Shown here: in pieces, positions 15,778 to 24,180 of the stretch
Layout: every line of letters starts with the position of its first letter
Position numbering within the stretch: position 1 is the first letter of the stretch
NCBI GenBank assembly: GCA_023458755.1
Contig: JAEWYE010000076.1
Coordinates: forward strand, 1-64,000
Reading direction: 5' to 3'
Source: Bacillota bacterium
GTDB taxonomy: Bacteria > Bacillota > Clostridia > Oscillospirales > Acutalibacteraceae
Length of the DNA stretch: 64,000 nt
Position numbers and translations under genes: made by a program
Notes under the pieces: model-generated
Told to the model about the DNA's origin: nothing
The model's input: the letters and a program-made list of their open reading frames with translations, nothing else
The model's database searches: none

Positions 15778-16650
15778 TCAAAACATTCCATTGAGAGAAG
15801 ACATAATCTGCATGCCAAGCACCACAAAGTAAGTCAGCATGAAGCACCCCAGCATCACAAAAGACAGCACTTTAATTTTCGGCGGGACTTTCTGTGCTTT
15901 CGCTTTCAACCTTCGCAGCTCGTCCTGTTTAAAGTCATGGGTCAGCATCTGAAAATACAGAACACCGTTGTCCCCGCGGAGCACACCAATCAGGCCGCGC
16001 ACTACATCGGACAAATGAGGTGAATTGAGTCTTGACTCAAAGCGAACCAATGCCGCCTCATAGCTGGAGGAACGCATATCGGCACACACAATATCCAGTT
16101 CTCGGCGGAACTCCGGCCCGGCATTTTTCTTGTAGCTTTCCAATATAGACAAAACGTCTCGGCTGGAATGCAGTTCCTGTTCAATGGTAGAAGCAAAGCG
16201 CGGCAATTCAGCCTCTATATGTTCCCGCCGCTCTTTCAGGGTGTTGTCTGCACGCTGTGTCTCTTTAAAATAAATTAGCGCAGCCAATACCAAAATGGCT
16301 GGGGCTAACAGTGGAAAGAGAAACAGGAGAGGAATTGTCAGCGAACCTACAGCAAATGACTTAACTAGGGCATAAGCCAAAAACAGTTCCGGAGTTTGAC
16401 CGATTCCGGAAGCTTGCAGTGTATTGAGCAGTCGAACACGTTTGTATTCGTTGAGGTGTAGAATTTTTGAAAGCCGCACTGCTCCGCCCATCAGCCATGC
16501 TTCGATGGTTTTGGTCATGTGCTTTTCCTGTTTTGCAGTGTTCATTATTGCTTTTGCTGTAGCCAAATGCGGTACTTTCAGAAAATCCGCCAGTACAAAA
16601 AACAGCCCTGCCGCTAACAGAACAGCAAAGATAAGAATCAAAAGAGCCAT
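15778..16650 (-). CDS. tadC: TadC-like pilus platform protein (T2SSF family)
   Basis: A 290-residue inner-membrane protein of the GspF/TadC family. Two N-terminal membrane segments (about residues 1-22 and 85-130) flank a cytoplasmic region. A long helical cytoplasmic domain with PRFASTIEQELHSSRDVLSILESY follows, and a final membrane helix (KVLSFVMLGCFMLTYFVVL). TadB and TadC together form the platform on which the TadA ATPase acts. ATG 16650 is chosen (AGGAGGT 6 nt upstream), 5 nt after the end of tadB. Confidence 0.8.
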   Translation of the reverse strand: MALLILIFAVLLAAGLFFVLADFLKVPHLATAKAIMNTAKQEKHMTKTIEAWLMGGAVRLSKILHLNEYKRVRLLNTLQASGIGQTPELFLAYALVKSFAVGSLTIPLLFLFPLLAPAILVLAALIYFKETQRADNTLKERREHIEAELPRFASTIEQELHSSRDVLSILESYKKNAGPEFRRELDIVCADMRSSSYEAALVRFESRLNSPHLSDVVRGLIGVLRGDNGVLYFQMLTHDFKQDELRRLKAKAQKVPPKIKVLSFVMLGCFMLTYFVVLGMQIMSSLNGMF

Positions 16651-16654
16651 GCGG

Positions 16655-17584
16655 TCACCTCCTGTATTCAATCGGTTTGGTGAGCTTTATCACGAGTGCA
16701 GTGCAGATGAAAATGGCCGCTGCACAAATGGCCATGGTAATGTGTCCGGGAATAGTATTCATCAATGTCTTATACCAGTCGAAATTTAAAAAATAAAGCA
16801 GTGGAATGTTGCCAATCACAAGGAACACCATAATGGCAAAATCCTTGCGCGGTTCTGCAACCAGCAGTTCCAGTTCTGCATTGACAATGCGCATATCCGA
16901 AAGCTTTGTGATAATAGGTGTCAGCGTGGTTTTCAGACTTCGGTCATAAAGGCAGGCAGTCATGGCATCACACCATTCGTGGAACGCATCGTTGTCGATT
17001 TTGTCACGCATGGTTTTAAGCGCCGCTTCCACATCCGGATCTACCATTCTGACCTGAACAGCAAAATCACGAAACACACTCTGTACAGGCGGATTCAGAT
17101 ATTCCAGGTTTTCTTCCACCGCGGTGAGAATGTCCTCGTTTCGCAGATAGGCGGTTGTAATAATGGAAAGCGCTGTTTCCAGTTCTGCGGCGACATTCTT
17201 TTTGAAGTTTATTTCTGTCAACCGGAGATACCAAAACGGAAAAAACATCATTCCGATTGCCAGTACCGGAACAAGGAAGAAGTTGTTAATACCAATCGCA
17301 ATAGCGGCACCCATCGCAAACAGTGCCAAAGATACGGTACAAACCTTAGAAAACTGTCCACTTCTCCCCGTTGATTCAAGAATATTCTGTGCTTTTTGGA
17401 TTTCCCGTTTGAAAAGATTGGACTTTTTACGTTTTGTTTCTTCATTTATGAGGTCACGAATACTCTTATTCGGACGGGATAATAAACGAAACAGACCGTC
17501 CGCAAACTCGGCGGGATTGATGCCGAACAAAAGAAAAGCACCGGCAATCATGCCGATGCAGGCCGCAAGCTGTAGAATATTCAA
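16655..17584 (-). CDS. tadB: TadB-like pilus platform protein
   Basis: A 309-residue inner-membrane protein. It has an N-terminal membrane helix, a basic cytoplasmic segment (KRKKSNLFKREIQKAQNIL), paired helices at about 85-125, and a helical T2SSF-type domain with AAELETALSIITTAYLRNEDILTAVEENL. A C-terminal pair of membrane helices completes it. The partner of TadC follows 5 nt later. The TTG start overlaps the TGA of tadA (4 nt), a classic coupled junction; GAGGGGG lies about 10 nt upstream. Confidence 0.78.
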   Translation of the reverse strand: MNILQLAACIGMIAGAFLLFGINPAEFADGLFRLLSRPNKSIRDLINEETKRKKSNLFKREIQKAQNILESTGRSGQFSKVCTVSLALFAMGAAIAIGINNFFLVPVLAIGMMFFPFWYLRLTEINFKKNVAAELETALSIITTAYLRNEDILTAVEENLEYLNPPVQSVFRDFAVQVRMVDPDVEAALKTMRDKIDNDAFHEWCDAMTACLYDRSLKTTLTPIITKLSDMRIVNAELELLVAEPRKDFAIMVFLVIGNIPLLYFLNFDWYKTLMNTIPGHITMAICAAAIFICTALVIKLTKPIEYRR

Positions 17585-18957
17585 GCTGTTTTTCCCCCTC
17601 GCAAAAGTTTTTCCAGCTGGTCATGAGTGAGGCCGTTATCCAGCAAACGCTTTTTCAGGCTTTCTGATATACTGCAAACCGTTTCATGATGACCGGTGAT
17701 GACAAATCTGCCGTTTTCAATATGATTATCCGTAATCTTATAGCGGCAGACCGTATTGTATTTTCTTTCTCCGTTCGGCAGAATTTCGCACTCCATAATT
17801 TCCATGATACGCCGCTCTTTGTTTTCAAGTTGCTTGCAGAACACCACCAGCGGAAACGCTTCGGTAACCAAATCCATCAGGATATTGTCATCGGTATTGA
17901 CTGCCTGCTTGCACAGAGTAACCATTCTTCGCCAGGTGGCCTCACAGGAATTTGCATGAATGGTTGTCATAACGGTGTGTCCGGTTCGCGCTGCTTCCTG
18001 TGCCGCATATGCTTCATCGGAGCGCATTTCGCCTACAATGATATAATCGGGATGAAACCGCAGAGCCAGCTGGAGAAGCATATTCTGATCGACTTCCTGC
18101 TTTTCGTTGTCACTTATTTTGGTAATGGAGTGAATGACCGAATTTACAACCTTGCCGCCGTTCTCTTTTACCAAATCCAGTTCTCGGCTGCCGGACTCAA
18201 TGGTAAAAACACGCTTGTTGTCGGGAAGCGTGGAAGCAAGCCAGCCGCCCAGTGTAGTTTTACCGGAACTGGTTGCACCGGCAACGCAGATGCTGACACC
18301 GTACCGCAGGCAGGTAGACAAAAAGTCCAGCATATCCTCCGTGGCAGTACCTTCTTTTACAAAATCATCCCTAGTCAAGGATAAGGGATTCACAATACGA
18401 ATGGAGGCACAGACACCCACATCGTCATCCACAATAGGTGTTTTCATGGCGGCAATACGAATATTGGAGGCCAGCGAACCGGTCGCTACGGGCGTAGCAT
18501 TATCCAGCACCATGCCGGAAACATGGAGCATTCGGCGCACTACATTCACGGCATGTTCCGGACTTTCAAAGTGTTCCGCCAGCTTTTGACTGGTGCCATT
18601 CGAGTACTGCACCTCAATATCCCGCCAGCTGTTGATGTTGATTTCTTCAATGCCATCGCCGTAGATGTACTTCGTAAGGAATGAAAATTCAGCCATTTCG
18701 TTGTACAGTTTATTGGTCAGCTGTAAACTCGACATATCTTTGACTGCAACGCGGTTGTCCAGCAGATATTTGGAAATATATCGTTTAATCTGCTCTTTGG
18801 TATCCTCTGATGTCCGGTCAGTCAGCAATCCGGAATAATGTGCAGATATATATTTTTGCACATCCCGCAAAACGGTGGCAAAATCCGTTGCTTCAGTTTG
18901 CGGCTCAAAGAATAAGTTGTGCATTCGGCTTTCGCCAGCAAGATTTGGTTCATTCAA
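17581..18957 (-). CDS. tadA: TadA/CpaF secretion ATPase
   Basis: A roughly 458-residue hexameric ATPase powering pilus extension and retraction in Tad systems. Walker A is seen as GATSSGKTTLGGWL (about residue 228), then FTIESGSRELDL (Asp-box region), PDYIIVGEMRSDEAYAA (Walker B) and TGHTVMTTIHANSCEA (His box), all typical of CpaF. The N-terminal domain with YGDGIEEININSWRDIEV is also canonical. A TTG start at 18957 is preferred because GGAGGTG sits 7 nt upstream and the TTG overlaps the stop of tadZ. The GTG at 19005 and ATG at 18924 lack good ribosome sites. Confidence 0.88.
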   Translation of the reverse strand: MNEPNLAGESRMHNLFFEPQTEATDFATVLRDVQKYISAHYSGLLTDRTSEDTKEQIKRYISKYLLDNRVAVKDMSSLQLTNKLYNEMAEFSFLTKYIYGDGIEEININSWRDIEVQYSNGTSQKLAEHFESPEHAVNVVRRMLHVSGMVLDNATPVATGSLASNIRIAAMKTPIVDDDVGVCASIRIVNPLSLTRDDFVKEGTATEDMLDFLSTCLRYGVSICVAGATSSGKTTLGGWLASTLPDNKRVFTIESGSRELDLVKENGGKVVNSVIHSITKISDNEKQEVDQNMLLQLALRFHPDYIIVGEMRSDEAYAAQEAARTGHTVMTTIHANSCEATWRRMVTLCKQAVNTDDNILMDLVTEAFPLVVFCKQLENKERRIMEIMECEILPNGERKYNTVCRYKITDNHIENGRFVITGHHETVCSISESLKKRLLDNGLTHDQLEKLLRGGKTA

Positions 18958-19789
18958 TTGAGCACACCTCCCTGCAAATCTTCTGAATTTCTCTGCGAAA
19001 GCCACGGCTGTCTTTCAATGTAAGCTCGGCAAACAGATTACCTGCCAGTCCCTGTGCCTCCAATTCTGCCGAATGGGGAATCTTGAAGGTAATCGTGCCA
19101 AGCACTTTCTCCAGATTTTCTGTTTCTTCCTCCTCCTTTATATTTGAAGCCGCTTTATATTGCTTCTCCTCATCCCATTTCTGCGCTTTCAGGAGAGGCA
19201 TCTGAGATGACAGATAGCTGATTGATTTGAGGTTGCATCCGGTCAGGCGCAGTACCGTGTTTGCTTCCATCAATGCCACAGCAGACAGAATATCGCTGGC
19301 TATATAACTGCCGCAGTCAATGATGACGAAAGGAGCTATTTTTCGAAGGCTGCTAATCAGTTCTTGCGCCTGCTGCTGTGTGTAAGGCGGGTAAGAATAT
19401 TCATTTTCGCCCTTCAGCATACCGATAAGGGACAGATGCTTAAGCTTTTTGTGCGTAACACAGTTTTGCTTAATTAGGCTTTCAGACACATGAGTTGCAG
19501 CCAGAATACTGCCTAAAGATCTCAATCCGGCTGAGTTATTTGAAATCCTTTCGCATTCCAAATCTGACGGCAAGCAGATACACGGAAGCATTGGCGCAGT
19601 CATATCACAGAGCAGCAGAATAACATCCTGTTTCTGATTGGCAATGTATTGCGCCATTTTTGCAGCGACGGTTGTTTTGCCACAGCCCGGACTGCCCCAA
19701 ACAGAGATTACACCACCAACCGGTTTGGGTGTCTCATTTTTACGCATTCGATTGCGGGTGAAAATACCATCTTTCTTAAAGTTGAGCAT
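18950..19789 (-). CDS. TadZ/CpaE-like MinD-family ATPase
   Basis: A 279-residue P-loop ATPase of the ParA/MinD superfamily. The deviant Walker A appears as WGSPGCGKTTVAAKM (about residue 31), followed by VILLLCDMTAPMLP and PFVIIDCGSYIASD. CpaE/TadZ proteins place Tad pilus machinery in the cell. Here the gene sits directly before tadA with an 8-nt overlap and starts at the stop of the SAF-domain gene. There is no separate receiver domain, as in short TadZ forms. Confidence 0.75.
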   Translation of the reverse strand: MLNFKKDGIFTRNRMRKNETPKPVGGVISVWGSPGCGKTTVAAKMAQYIANQKQDVILLLCDMTAPMLPCICLPSDLECERISNNSAGLRSLGSILAATHVSESLIKQNCVTHKKLKHLSLIGMLKGENEYSYPPYTQQQAQELISSLRKIAPFVIIDCGSYIASDILSAVALMEANTVLRLTGCNLKSISYLSSQMPLLKAQKWDEEKQYKAASNIKEEEETENLEKVLGTITFKIPHSAELEAQGLAGNLFAELTLKDSRGFRREIQKICREVCSIE

Positions 19790-20562
19790 TAATCTCCCAC
19801 CCCGTTCGCGGATGTTTCGGTATAGATTTTTTTCAGCGCGTCATCCTGTGTTTTGATAAACTTGGCAGAATTCTCGGCTGTACCGCGATACACAAGTGTC
19901 AGGTGCAATTTGCCGTCCGTCTCCAGTTTGGCAAGCACTTCACTCTGTTTTGGAGTAACCAGCAAAGTAACCGTAGACGGTAGCTGCTTTTCTTTATCTG
20001 CTGTTTGATCTGACTTGCTCTCACTGTTTGAAGTATCCGTATCATAACCGGTACTGGCCGTAACGCCGATGACCTCCACATATTTCAGCTCCGGCGGAAT
20101 AACGGTTTCACCCATTCCTTTATAGTCAGGGGCTACCACGGATACGACGTCTCCGGAAATCAGCTTGCCCGAGAGCCCGTTTGCAAAGCTCTTAATGGTA
20201 ACGGACATTGCCTGTTTTGTTCCGTCAAGATGGTACAGATACGAATTTTCCGATTCCGGTTTCTCGGTAATTTTTGCTGCTAACACATCATCTCCTGCAA
20301 TCATGTCACAAGCGGCATATTTACCGATAACTGCGCTTGATTCATGAAGTACATTGGAAGGCAGATTATAGCTGCCGACCGTTACAGTCTGCACCATCTT
20401 ATCCGTTATTTTTTCTCCTGCCTTGATTTCACCTGCTGCACGAATAATATGAGTGGTTTTACTCATACCGGAATTAAACAGCGGCGTGACGCCAAAGCAG
20501 ATAACCAGTGCCAGAGCAATACAAATCACACCAAGCACAGTGCGGTTTTTTAAAATAGACAT
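19789..20562 (-). CDS. SAF-domain protein (RcpC/CpaB-like)
   Basis: A 257-residue membrane-anchored protein. An N-terminal membrane helix (VLGVICIALALVICFGVTPLF) is followed by a SAF domain with IIRAAGEIKAGEKITDKMVQTV and a later GDVVSVV segment. Near the end is TLLVTPKQSEVLAKLETDGKLHLTLVYRG, the pattern of RcpC/CpaB. In Gram-negative Tad systems this protein links to the secretin; in a Gram-positive host it may act in the wall as a pilus conduit. The start at 20562 follows GAGGAGG. An upstream in-frame extension over the peptidase gene is not credible. Confidence 0.75.
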   Translation of the reverse strand: MSILKNRTVLGVICIALALVICFGVTPLFNSGMSKTTHIIRAAGEIKAGEKITDKMVQTVTVGSYNLPSNVLHESSAVIGKYAACDMIAGDDVLAAKITEKPESENSYLYHLDGTKQAMSVTIKSFANGLSGKLISGDVVSVVAPDYKGMGETVIPPELKYVEVIGVTASTGYDTDTSNSESKSDQTADKEKQLPSTVTLLVTPKQSEVLAKLETDGKLHLTLVYRGTAENSAKFIKTQDDALKKIYTETSANGVGD

Positions 20563-20575
20563 TACAAATTCCTCC

Positions 20576-20995
20576 TCAGATACAAAAAGTAAAGTAAGTG
20601 AGCACAGCGCCGATTGCCAGCCCGGGCGCAAGCGGGAGAGAACCGTTTTTCGCCCTCCCGTGCACCAGCCAGTAGAGTATGGGAAGAAGCATTCCAATAA
20701 AAATAGCAGCCATGGCTCCTTCAAATCCAAGGAAAAAACCGATGGCTGCCGTTAATTTAACATCGCCTCCGCCCAGCTTTTCATTTGGGCCAATCAATGC
20801 CAGAGACAGAAATAGAAGTCCCCACAGCAGACCAAACAGCTGCTCCAACTGAAAATAAATCAATCCGAACAACCCAACCATAATCCATGCGCCGTCGGGA
20901 ATCTCCCTCTTTTTCACATCGGATATGGATGCCCATGTCAGGATTGCTGCGAAGCAGACTCCTTTGAGAACAAAAATCGCTGTATCAGCCGGCAT
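20576..20995 (-). CDS. prepilin peptidase (TadV/CpaA, A24 family)
   Basis: A 139-residue polytopic membrane aspartyl protease. The two catalytic Asp motifs are visible: ISDVKKREIPD (about residues 24-34) and GGGDVKLTAAIG (about 74-85), separated by membrane helices. The length is that of the short CpaA/TadV type without an N-methylase domain. It would cleave the leader of the adjacent Flp-like pilin and the two pseudopilin-like proteins of this operon. It overlaps the pilin gene by 11 nt. Confidence 0.82.
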   Translation of the reverse strand: MPADTAIFVLKGVCFAAILTWASISDVKKREIPDGAWIMVGLFGLIYFQLEQLFGLLWGLLFLSLALIGPNEKLGGGDVKLTAAIGFFLGFEGAMAAIFIGMLLPILYWLVHGRAKNGSLPLAPGLAIGAVLTYFTFCI

Positions 20996-21203
20996 AGTTA
21001 AACATATCCTTGATATGCTTAGTTACGCTTGGCAAAACTGTACCTTTTAGTACCAGGTATAATCCTGCCAGAATCAAAGCACCTAACACAATGGAAATCA
21101 GTACTGTGACTGCAGTGTCAATAGCCCCTTGCCCGCTGCGGCTGGTGAGGATGGAATGGGTACGGATAATAAGGGAATTTGCCTTGTTTCTAAACTTTTT
21201 CAT
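20985..21203 (-). CDS. Flp-like major pilin (DUF6133 type)
   Basis: A 72-residue protein. The basic leader (KKFRNKANSLIIRTHSILTS) ends at RSG, followed by QGAID and a hydrophobic helix VTVLISIVLGALILAGLYLVL and a short tail. The Gly at -1 and the acidic residue at +5 (Asp) fit the class III prepilin cleavage rule, though Flp pilins usually have Glu at +5. As the first Tad gene and directly before the peptidase, it is the best candidate for the major pilus subunit. ATG 21203 has GGAGG 8 nt upstream. Confidence 0.72.
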   Translation of the reverse strand: MKKFRNKANSLIIRTHSILTSRSGQGAIDTAVTVLISIVLGALILAGLYLVLKGTVLPSVTKHIKDMFNYAG

Positions 21204-21234
21204 TCTGAATTCCTCCATTATTTTTGTTTTATTT

Positions 21235-21525
21235 TTACAGAGATTGAGAAATACCGCTTTGCGTTGTAGGCTCGCTGATTTTCTGCTCATAGGCCTTCAG
21301 CACAGCAGCATCGAACTGTTGACGAATTTCTTTGCTGTTGCAGAAGCAAACATTCCTATACTCCTCACCTGTTTTGAACTGCGGCATCGACACAAAAAGT
21401 CCGTTCTTACCATTGTACACACGAACATTGCGGATGCACAGCACGTCATCGAGCTTAACAAATGCATTTGCCACAATACTACCGTGTTGCTGATTCGGAA
21501 TACTGATGGTAGCTTCAATTTTCAT
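21235..21525 (-). CDS. SpoVG-family RNA/DNA-binding regulator
   Basis: A 96-residue protein with the SpoVG layout: IVANAFVKLDDVLCIRNVRVYNGKNGLFVSMPQF, then a short helix with RQQFDAAVLKAY. SpoVG binds nucleic acid and regulates gene expression in Firmicutes. A copy between the AbrB/YodL genes and the pilus genes probably regulates the element. AGGGAGG lies 9 nt upstream of ATG 21525. The last residues (TQSGISQSL) are variable. Confidence 0.78.
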   Translation of the reverse strand: MKIEATISIPNQQHGSIVANAFVKLDDVLCIRNVRVYNGKNGLFVSMPQFKTGEEYRNVCFCNSKEIRQQFDAAVLKAYEQKISEPTTQSGISQSL

Positions 21526-21542
21526 AGTCTATTCCTCCCTTG

Positions 21543-22088
21543 CTAAATCTGCGGGCATTGGCCTTGATCCATGTGGTTTTGGAAATTAACCTCCTGAAAG
21601 CCGAACTTATCGACATAGTAAAAATTACTGCCTGCGCTGTTGTAAAGCTCAATCACATCGGACATTGATAGCGAATGTCCGGTGAAATCGTTTGGGATAC
21701 TCAGATTGAAGTGACTGTAGATCTCTTCGAGATTTTCTGTTCCCATCTCGCCGTCAAACACTACCGCATAATCGGTGGGATCTATAAGTCCAAATCGTTC
21801 TGTCAGTTCATCGTATCCGATGAATTTCTTACGTACATCTGCATCGGCACGGATCTGATAAATACGGCAGTTCTTCAGCAACACTGCAGATTCTTCCTCA
21901 GGATTGCTGTGAATCAAACGGTCATAGATACCGTCTTTAAATGCGGCAGAGTACCCGTTTTCTGAAAGATAATCACGCAGTTCGCCACAATCAAACATGC
22001 TGTCACAAACTGCAGACTTCTCAGTAAGATAACCAGCGAGGTTTCCGTAGAAACACACACAATTGTTTTTAATCTGAATGTCAGACAT
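21543..22088 (-). CDS. YodL-domain protein
   Basis: A 181-residue cytoplasmic protein. The C-terminal about 60 residues match the YodL-like domain: IPNDFTGHSLSMSDVIELYN followed by NFYYVDKFGFQEV. The same domain closes the ArdC-like protein of the right module (near 51,390-51,500), so both elements share this accessory module. The N-terminal part (DCGELRDYLSENGYSAAF, IYQIRADADVRKKFIGYDEL) is not assigned. ATG 22088 is chosen because GAGAGGAG lies just upstream. The function of YodL domains is unknown. Confidence 0.62.
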   Translation of the reverse strand: MSDIQIKNNCVCFYGNLAGYLTEKSAVCDSMFDCGELRDYLSENGYSAAFKDGIYDRLIHSNPEEESAVLLKNCRIYQIRADADVRKKFIGYDELTERFGLIDPTDYAVVFDGEMGTENLEEIYSHFNLSIPNDFTGHSLSMSDVIELYNSAGSNFYYVDKFGFQEVNFQNHMDQGQCPQI

Positions 22089-22099
22089 TTTTTCTCCTC

Positions 22100-22387
22100 T
22101 CATTCACTTCCGATACTGCGGCGGGAACCTTCCACCAACGCAATCAGGCGTGCAGCCAGTGCCAGCAGTGTGTTGTTGTCCATAGTGCGAACAGCGGAAA
22201 ACACATACTCCTCCACCGCCTCCTGTGACTGGTCACCGGTTGCCAAAAGATTCACCTTTTCTGCTGAAATCTTTCCGTCCTGAACGCCGATACGAATAAT
22301 ATCACCGGGTTTCAGATCAGCAGCTTCACGCACCGTAAGAGGCAGAGTAACTCGGCCCCTGCAGTCAAGTGTTTTAAATACCTGCAT
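22100..22387 (-). CDS. AbrB/SpoVT-type transcription regulator
   Basis: A 95-residue protein with an N-terminal swapped-hairpin AbrB DNA-binding domain (FKTLDCRGRVTLPLTVREAADLKPGDIIRI) and a helical C-terminus. Such proteins bind AT-rich promoter DNA as dimers or tetramers. Being first in the regulatory group of the left operon, it likely controls element genes. Its ATG follows the stop codon of the Cys-rich peptide gene without a gap. Confidence 0.75.
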   Translation of the reverse strand: MQVFKTLDCRGRVTLPLTVREAADLKPGDIIRIGVQDGKISAEKVNLLATGDQSQEAVEEYVFSAVRTMDNNTLLALAARLIALVEGSRRSIGSE

Positions 22388-22570
22388 TTATTCATTCTCC
22401 TCACTTTCTTCTTGCATCATATATTTCTCAAGCGCACAATCGTCGCAGTCCTCATCACAAATTTCTCCCGCGCAGTCATCGTATGCGTCGCAGTAATATG
22501 GGCACCCGCAGCATACACCATCACAATGAAAAGGGTCTTTCTCGTTTACCTGTTGGTTTTCATACAGCAT
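22388..22570 (-). CDS. Cys-rich acidic peptide
   Basis: 60 residues with nine cysteines between about positions 16 and 45 (CCGCPYYCDAYDDC, ICDEDCDDC), and many Asp/Glu. There is no signal peptide. This may be a small metal-binding (zinc or iron-sulfur) protein. It sits between the Dam methylase and AbrB genes with minimal spacing, so it is probably real and co-transcribed. I do not recognise a named family. Confidence 0.55.
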   Translation of the reverse strand: MLYENQQVNEKDPFHCDGVCCGCPYYCDAYDDCAGEICDEDCDDCALEKYMMQEESEENE

Positions 22571-22587
22571 TCTGTCTTTCCTCTCTG

Positions 22588-23412
22588 TTACGAATATTCA
22601 AACAATGTCATTTGCTTACTCTGCTTACGCAGCTGTGAAGTGTCATAATTGGATATGAGTAATTCCGCATATTGACTGCCGCCGTCATATCGCTGTGCCA
22701 AATTGTTTATACGGTTGATGGATTCAATATAAATACCATCATGATCATACAGTTCTCGGATAAAATCACAGTCGTTATAAGACAGCAAAAATTTGCCCTG
22801 AATGTTTAGCAGCGCCTGCGCCAATCGAGAATGGTCCTCTTTTCCAAAGCCGACATCATCGTAGTAATCCTCGGTTTCAAAATACGGCGGGTCACAATAA
22901 AAAAAGCTGACTGGACGGTCATATTGTCCAATCAACTTTACGCAGTCTTTATTTTCAATCACAACCTTTTGCAATCGGCGGCTCGCCTGATAAATCAAGG
23001 GGAAGTTATTCCACATGGAATGCGGCTGACTTCCGAAACTGTCACAGCCGCTTGCATAACTGTACCGTATCAACTGATAAAAATTTGCAGCCCGTTCCAC
23101 ATCTGACATCGCAGCACCCTCTTTGAACATGAGCTTGATGCGATCAAAGTCCGCTCTTGCGTTCAGTGAAAAAGTCAGCGTATCAATCAGCTGCTGCGGT
23201 TTATCCCGAACACAGCGATAGAGCGTTACAAGATTCGTGTTAAAGTCATTGTAGACTTCAAAATCATTCATCGGTGGTTTGTAAAACAGCACCCAGCCAC
23301 CACCGCCAAACACTTCAATATACCGCTCATAGTAAACTGGAAAGCGAGCAAGTATCTCATCCCGCAGAGATTTTTTTCCGCCGACCCAAGACATAAAACT
23401 GTTTATTCTCAT
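22588..23412 (-). CDS. DNA adenine methylase (D12 class)
   Basis: A 274-residue N6-adenine methyltransferase, probably modifying GATC-like sites. Motif I appears as SWVGGKKSLRDEIL, then YIEVFGGGGWVLF (AdoMet binding) and FFYCDPPYF (catalytic DPPY). The end has YAELLISNYDTS. The length is normal for Dam. In a mobile element it may protect against host restriction or alter element gene expression; no cognate endonuclease is adjacent. AGGAGG lies only 2 nt from ATG 23412, so the true start is a little uncertain. Confidence 0.85.
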   Translation of the reverse strand: MRINSFMSWVGGKKSLRDEILARFPVYYERYIEVFGGGGWVLFYKPPMNDFEVYNDFNTNLVTLYRCVRDKPQQLIDTLTFSLNARADFDRIKLMFKEGAAMSDVERAANFYQLIRYSYASGCDSFGSQPHSMWNNFPLIYQASRRLQKVVIENKDCVKLIGQYDRPVSFFYCDPPYFETEDYYDDVGFGKEDHSRLAQALLNIQGKFLLSYNDCDFIRELYDHDGIYIESINRINNLAQRYDGGSQYAELLISNYDTSQLRKQSKQMTLFEYS

Positions 23413-23826
23413 CACCTCCTAAACTAAGGAGGCCATCGAAGCATCCCTACTGTCGCACAGAAAAAGCCATTTTGCAACAATAGAGATTAACTCAATTGCT
23501 CCAAAATGACCTCTCATTACCCTCTTTCCAAAGGGTGCGCTGCCTTTTTAGCATTGATTATTGACCATCGCTAAATTGATACAATCATTCACATCACTCC
23601 TTTAATCTAAAAATAGGCACAAAAAAGAGGTCAACCTTTCTCCGCTTGGAGAGAGATTTCCCTCTTTAATGTTTTATATACTCGATAAAGATTAACGAGA
23701 TCTCTTCATCTTCTTTCCCTAATGCGTTATGATTAATGAAATCAGTTATTTCATCCACAATTTACTTCGGAGTAAGCAGGATATCTTTTATATAATTGAC
23801 ATAATCCTATCGAAATATCTTAAGTA
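23413..23826. other. non-coding boundary region
   Basis: About 410 AT-rich nt between the left module (Dam) and the type VII cassette. No coding frame is convincing. It holds one minus-strand terminator-like hairpin (23621-23667) and the likely promoter area of the left operon, but I see no consensus -35/-10 pair that I can defend. Confidence 0.5.
23621..23667 (-). terminator. terminator after the toxin/immunity cassette
   Basis: On the minus strand AAAGAGG (plus 23661-23667) pairs with CCTCTTT (plus 23624-23630). The stem encloses a smaller TCTCC/GGAGA hairpin, and a T-run and TTTGTG follow. It lies 160 nt past the immunity gene, so it may end that transcript. Confidence 0.5.
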
Positions 23827-24165
23827 TTATCTGACGCCTTCACTTGATAGTTCAATTTTTCTTAATACATCTATTTTGTGATTTACCCCTATAACATCAA
23901 TCGCTATGAGTTTATCCCCATCAATTTTGACTCCCGGATAAAACATATCTTCTGTCAAAATATCTTTGATGTTCCATACTAATTGTGCATTTGAATCAAT
24001 TGCATAAATATTGTTCTGTGGCTGTTCTGATACTCTACCAGAAGAAGCATTTTCTAAAACCACTATCACAACACCGTTTACTTCTCTTGCATCTCGTATT
24101 TCGTTTTTAAATGATACTTCTTTGCTATTAATTGTTATTGTTGAATTGAAAATTTTCTCAATCAT
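23827..24165 (-). CDS. probable immunity protein of the LXG toxin
   Basis: A 112-residue beta-rich soluble protein with no signal peptide (NNIYAIDSNAQLVWNIKDIL, GDKLIAIDVIGVNHKIDV). The gene begins 15 nt after the toxin gene stop, the usual place for the cognate immunity gene in polymorphic toxin loci. I do not recognise a named immunity family. The role is inferred from position and size. Confidence 0.55.
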   Translation of the reverse strand: MIEKIFNSTITINSKEVSFKNEIRDAREVNGVVIVVLENASSGRVSEQPQNNIYAIDSNAQLVWNIKDILTEDMFYPGVKIDGDKLIAIDVIGVNHKIDVLRKIELSSEGVR

Positions 24166-24180
24166 TTCAGATTCTCCATT

